The translations under genes and the position numbers were made by a program. From Verrucomicrobia bacterium UBA3841 (lineage in GTDB: Bacteria; Verrucomicrobiota; Kiritimatiellia; RFP12; UBA1067), in NCBI GenBank assembly GCA_002392765.1, contig DGHT01000051.1:1-47939 (forward strand): a stretch of 47,939 bases of DNA, in the 5' to 3' direction. Under the pieces are notes generated by a model. That model was not told the DNA's origin, made no database searches, and was given only the letters and a program-made list of their open reading frames with translations. Of the stretch, positions 46,559-47,939 are shown in pieces. Within the stretch, counting starts at the first letter, position 1. Every line of letters starts with the position of its first letter.

Positions 46559-47939
46559 ATGGAAAACAGGATGAAAAGGTTATATATGCGCTTGGTCGTT
46601 TGCGCGGCTGCTGTATTCGCTGCGTTTGCCGCCGAGGCGGCGGTGTCGGTTCGGCTGTTGTTCGTCTATGACGCAGGAGCTGCGGACTACCTGAGCCAGA
46701 ACAGTTTGGACGCCTATTCGGTTGCATCGTCGTGCGTCACGCAGATGAACAATGTCCTTGCAAATTCACGTTTGACCGGCACTGACAACCTGACGCAGCA
46801 GAGCAACGACTATTTCTCATACACGCTCGCCGGCGTCTCCTACGTCCAGGCACGCAACTCTCTGACAGCGACGGCCTGGAGCCAGGCATACAACGTCGTT
46901 CTCGGCAATACGGCTAAATCCGACGTCTCGATGGACGGCCTCCTCGAAGACCGCGCATATTATGCTGCCGACATCATCGTCATGCTCATTTCCCGTTCTG
47001 ACGGCGCGGACGGCAACTCGACGCCATATCAGGGAACGGACGCGGAATATGCGGTCAATTTCGCCGGCAAGGCCGTGAGCGTCGTGGATGTGGCAATGGC
47101 CGTTGCGGAAGGCTCCGGCGCGTTCGGCGCGTTCCAGATATGCTCGCACGAAGTTGCGCACACGCTTGGCTGCGGACATGCCGACACGCAGGACAACCAG
47201 TCGGGCCAGCAATCGTCCTCGTATTCCTTCGGCTACCAGTTCGCCTATCCCGGCGACCAGAACTATACGCTCTACCAGAACAATTCCTATCAGGCATGGT
47301 GGGGCTGCACCGTCATGGCCTACAAGGAGCATTTCTTCAAGAACCCCGACGGCACGTTCATGTCGGCGGAAGACGTGTTGGCGCTCACGGGCTGGACGGA
47401 TGCCGACGACCGCGAACATCTTTGGAATAATTTCGACGGCAGCTACGGCACAACATACGCCAAAGGCATATGGAACTACTGCAACATGCTCCCGTATTTC
47501 TCGTCTCCCGACCTGTGCTTTGTGACGATGAATTCTAGCGCGGCGACGGTAGTTCCGACATCGTGGGCGACGGCGCACTATGACGCTGGCACATATGTGC
47601 TGATGGGCAACGCGACGCACAACAACCGCCAGGTGCTTATCGACAACTGCGGCTACGCGAGCCGCTGGCATTTGGGAGTCAAGTTCACCAAGGCGGGCGA
47701 CGCCTCTGTCGTGAACGGCAAGGCCGACAAGATTACTCTCTCATCCCTCTCCGACAACTGCTCCGTCTATTACACCACCGACGGCACAGAGCCGACAAAG
47801 ACAAACGGCACGCTCTACTCCGCACCCATTTCCCTGACGCAGACAACAACAATCAAGGCGAGAAGCTACGACGCAAACAACAACGCCGGCGACGTGTTCA
47901 CGAGAGAATATTCTGTTCTCCCCCTCGCCGCCGCTCTCG
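46559..47939 (+). CDS. Secreted zinc metalloprotease (metzincin-like), 3' end outside the window
   Basis: The frame is open to the right edge (460 codons seen). A signal peptide lies at the N-terminus (MKRLYMRLVVCAAAVFAAFA, cut near AEA). The zinc-binding motif HEVAHTLGCGH has ligands His197, His201 and His207 and catalytic Glu198, counted from ATG 46559, and a Met-turn candidate CTVMAY has Met253. After the protease domain comes a chitobiase C-terminal-like module (VYYTTDGTEPT, TTTIKARSYD) near 400-450, common in secreted carbohydrate-related proteins. The original start was probably ATG 46167 behind AAGGA, now separated by the intron remnant. ATG 46559 or 46571 lacks a good ribosome site, so expression may be impaired unless the remnant is spliced. 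Confidence 0.82.
   Translation, partial: MENRMKRLYMRLVVCAAAVFAAFAAEAAVSVRLLFVYDAGAADYLSQNSLDAYSVASSCVTQMNNVLANSRLTGTDNLTQQSNDYFSYTLAGVSYVQARNSLTATAWSQAYNVVLGNTAKSDVSMDGLLEDRAYYAADIIVMLISRSDGADGNSTPYQGTDAEYAVNFAGKAVSVVDVAMAVAEGSGAFGAFQICSHEVAHTLGCGHADTQDNQSGQQSSSYSFGYQFAYPGDQNYTLYQNNSYQAWWGCTVMAYKEHFFKNPDGTFMSAEDVLALTGWTDADDREHLWNNFDGSYGTTYAKGIWNYCNMLPYFSSPDLCFVTMNSSAATVVPTSWATAHYDAGTYVLMGNATHNNRQVLIDNCGYASRWHLGVKFTKAGDASVVNGKADKITLSSLSDNCSVYYTTDGTEPTKTNGTLYSAPISLTQTTTIKARSYDANNNAGDVFTREYSVLPLAAAL

Noticed and set aside
46817..47671. Long minus-strand open frame opposite the metalloprotease
   Set aside because: It is antisense to a well-supported gene with signal peptide and zinc motif, and its translation is Arg/Val-rich with no known motif.

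Overview
The window looks like a chromosomal segment of a GC-rich Gram-negative bacterium. RND efflux genes, a TolC-type outer-membrane lipoprotein and Sec signal peptides imply two membranes. The long PurF form, type III glutamine synthetase, RHS fragments and general gene style suggest the PVC superphylum, most likely a Kiritimatiellota-like lineage. That placement is inference; no rRNA or tRNA gene is present to test it.

Layout. 0-1.65 kb: an AT-rich truncated gene and a decayed RHS gene. 1.9-9.2 kb: dnaG, a MoxR ATPase, and on the minus strand one reading frame joining the translation factor LepA/EF4 to a secreted-type GH3 glycosidase. 9.3-17.3 kb: RND pump, outer-membrane channel, NrnA phosphoesterase, ELM1-like protein and an orphan sensor kinase, each overlapping the next. 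17.5-21.1 kb: yfcE and mfd. 21.2-24.5 kb: carB (minus). 24.7-29.3 kb: leuACDB behind a textbook-like leucine attenuator. 29.3-36.6 kb (minus): glnN-purF-carA-pyrG. 36.8-44.8 kb: glnK-amtB-gltD-gltB. 44.9-46.1 kb: a degenerate ModF-like ABC protein. 46.1-47.9 kb: a truncated group II intron at the 5' end of a secreted metalloprotease gene that runs off the window.

The core is a nitrogen island: ammonium transport (amtB), its sensor (P-II), ammonia capture (glnN, gltBD) and the glutamine-consuming enzymes purF, carA, carB and pyrG. Three near-identical sigma-54-type promoters (TGGCACG-N4-GTGCT) precede carB, glnN and glnK, and the same palindrome (TTACA-N5-TGTAA) lies at about -66 of both carB and glnK. 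The housekeeping units instead share an extended -10 element, TGRTATAAT or close to it.

The most unusual signal is a set of at least nine families of short-period, mostly hairpin-forming repeats (periods 7, 9 or 10) inserted in frame into carB, carA, purF, pyrG and gltB, with other copies between genes. No intact gene outside these five carries a copy that I could see. They lengthen the proteins at apparent loops and resemble in concept the Rickettsia palindromic elements, but with tandem short-period structure.
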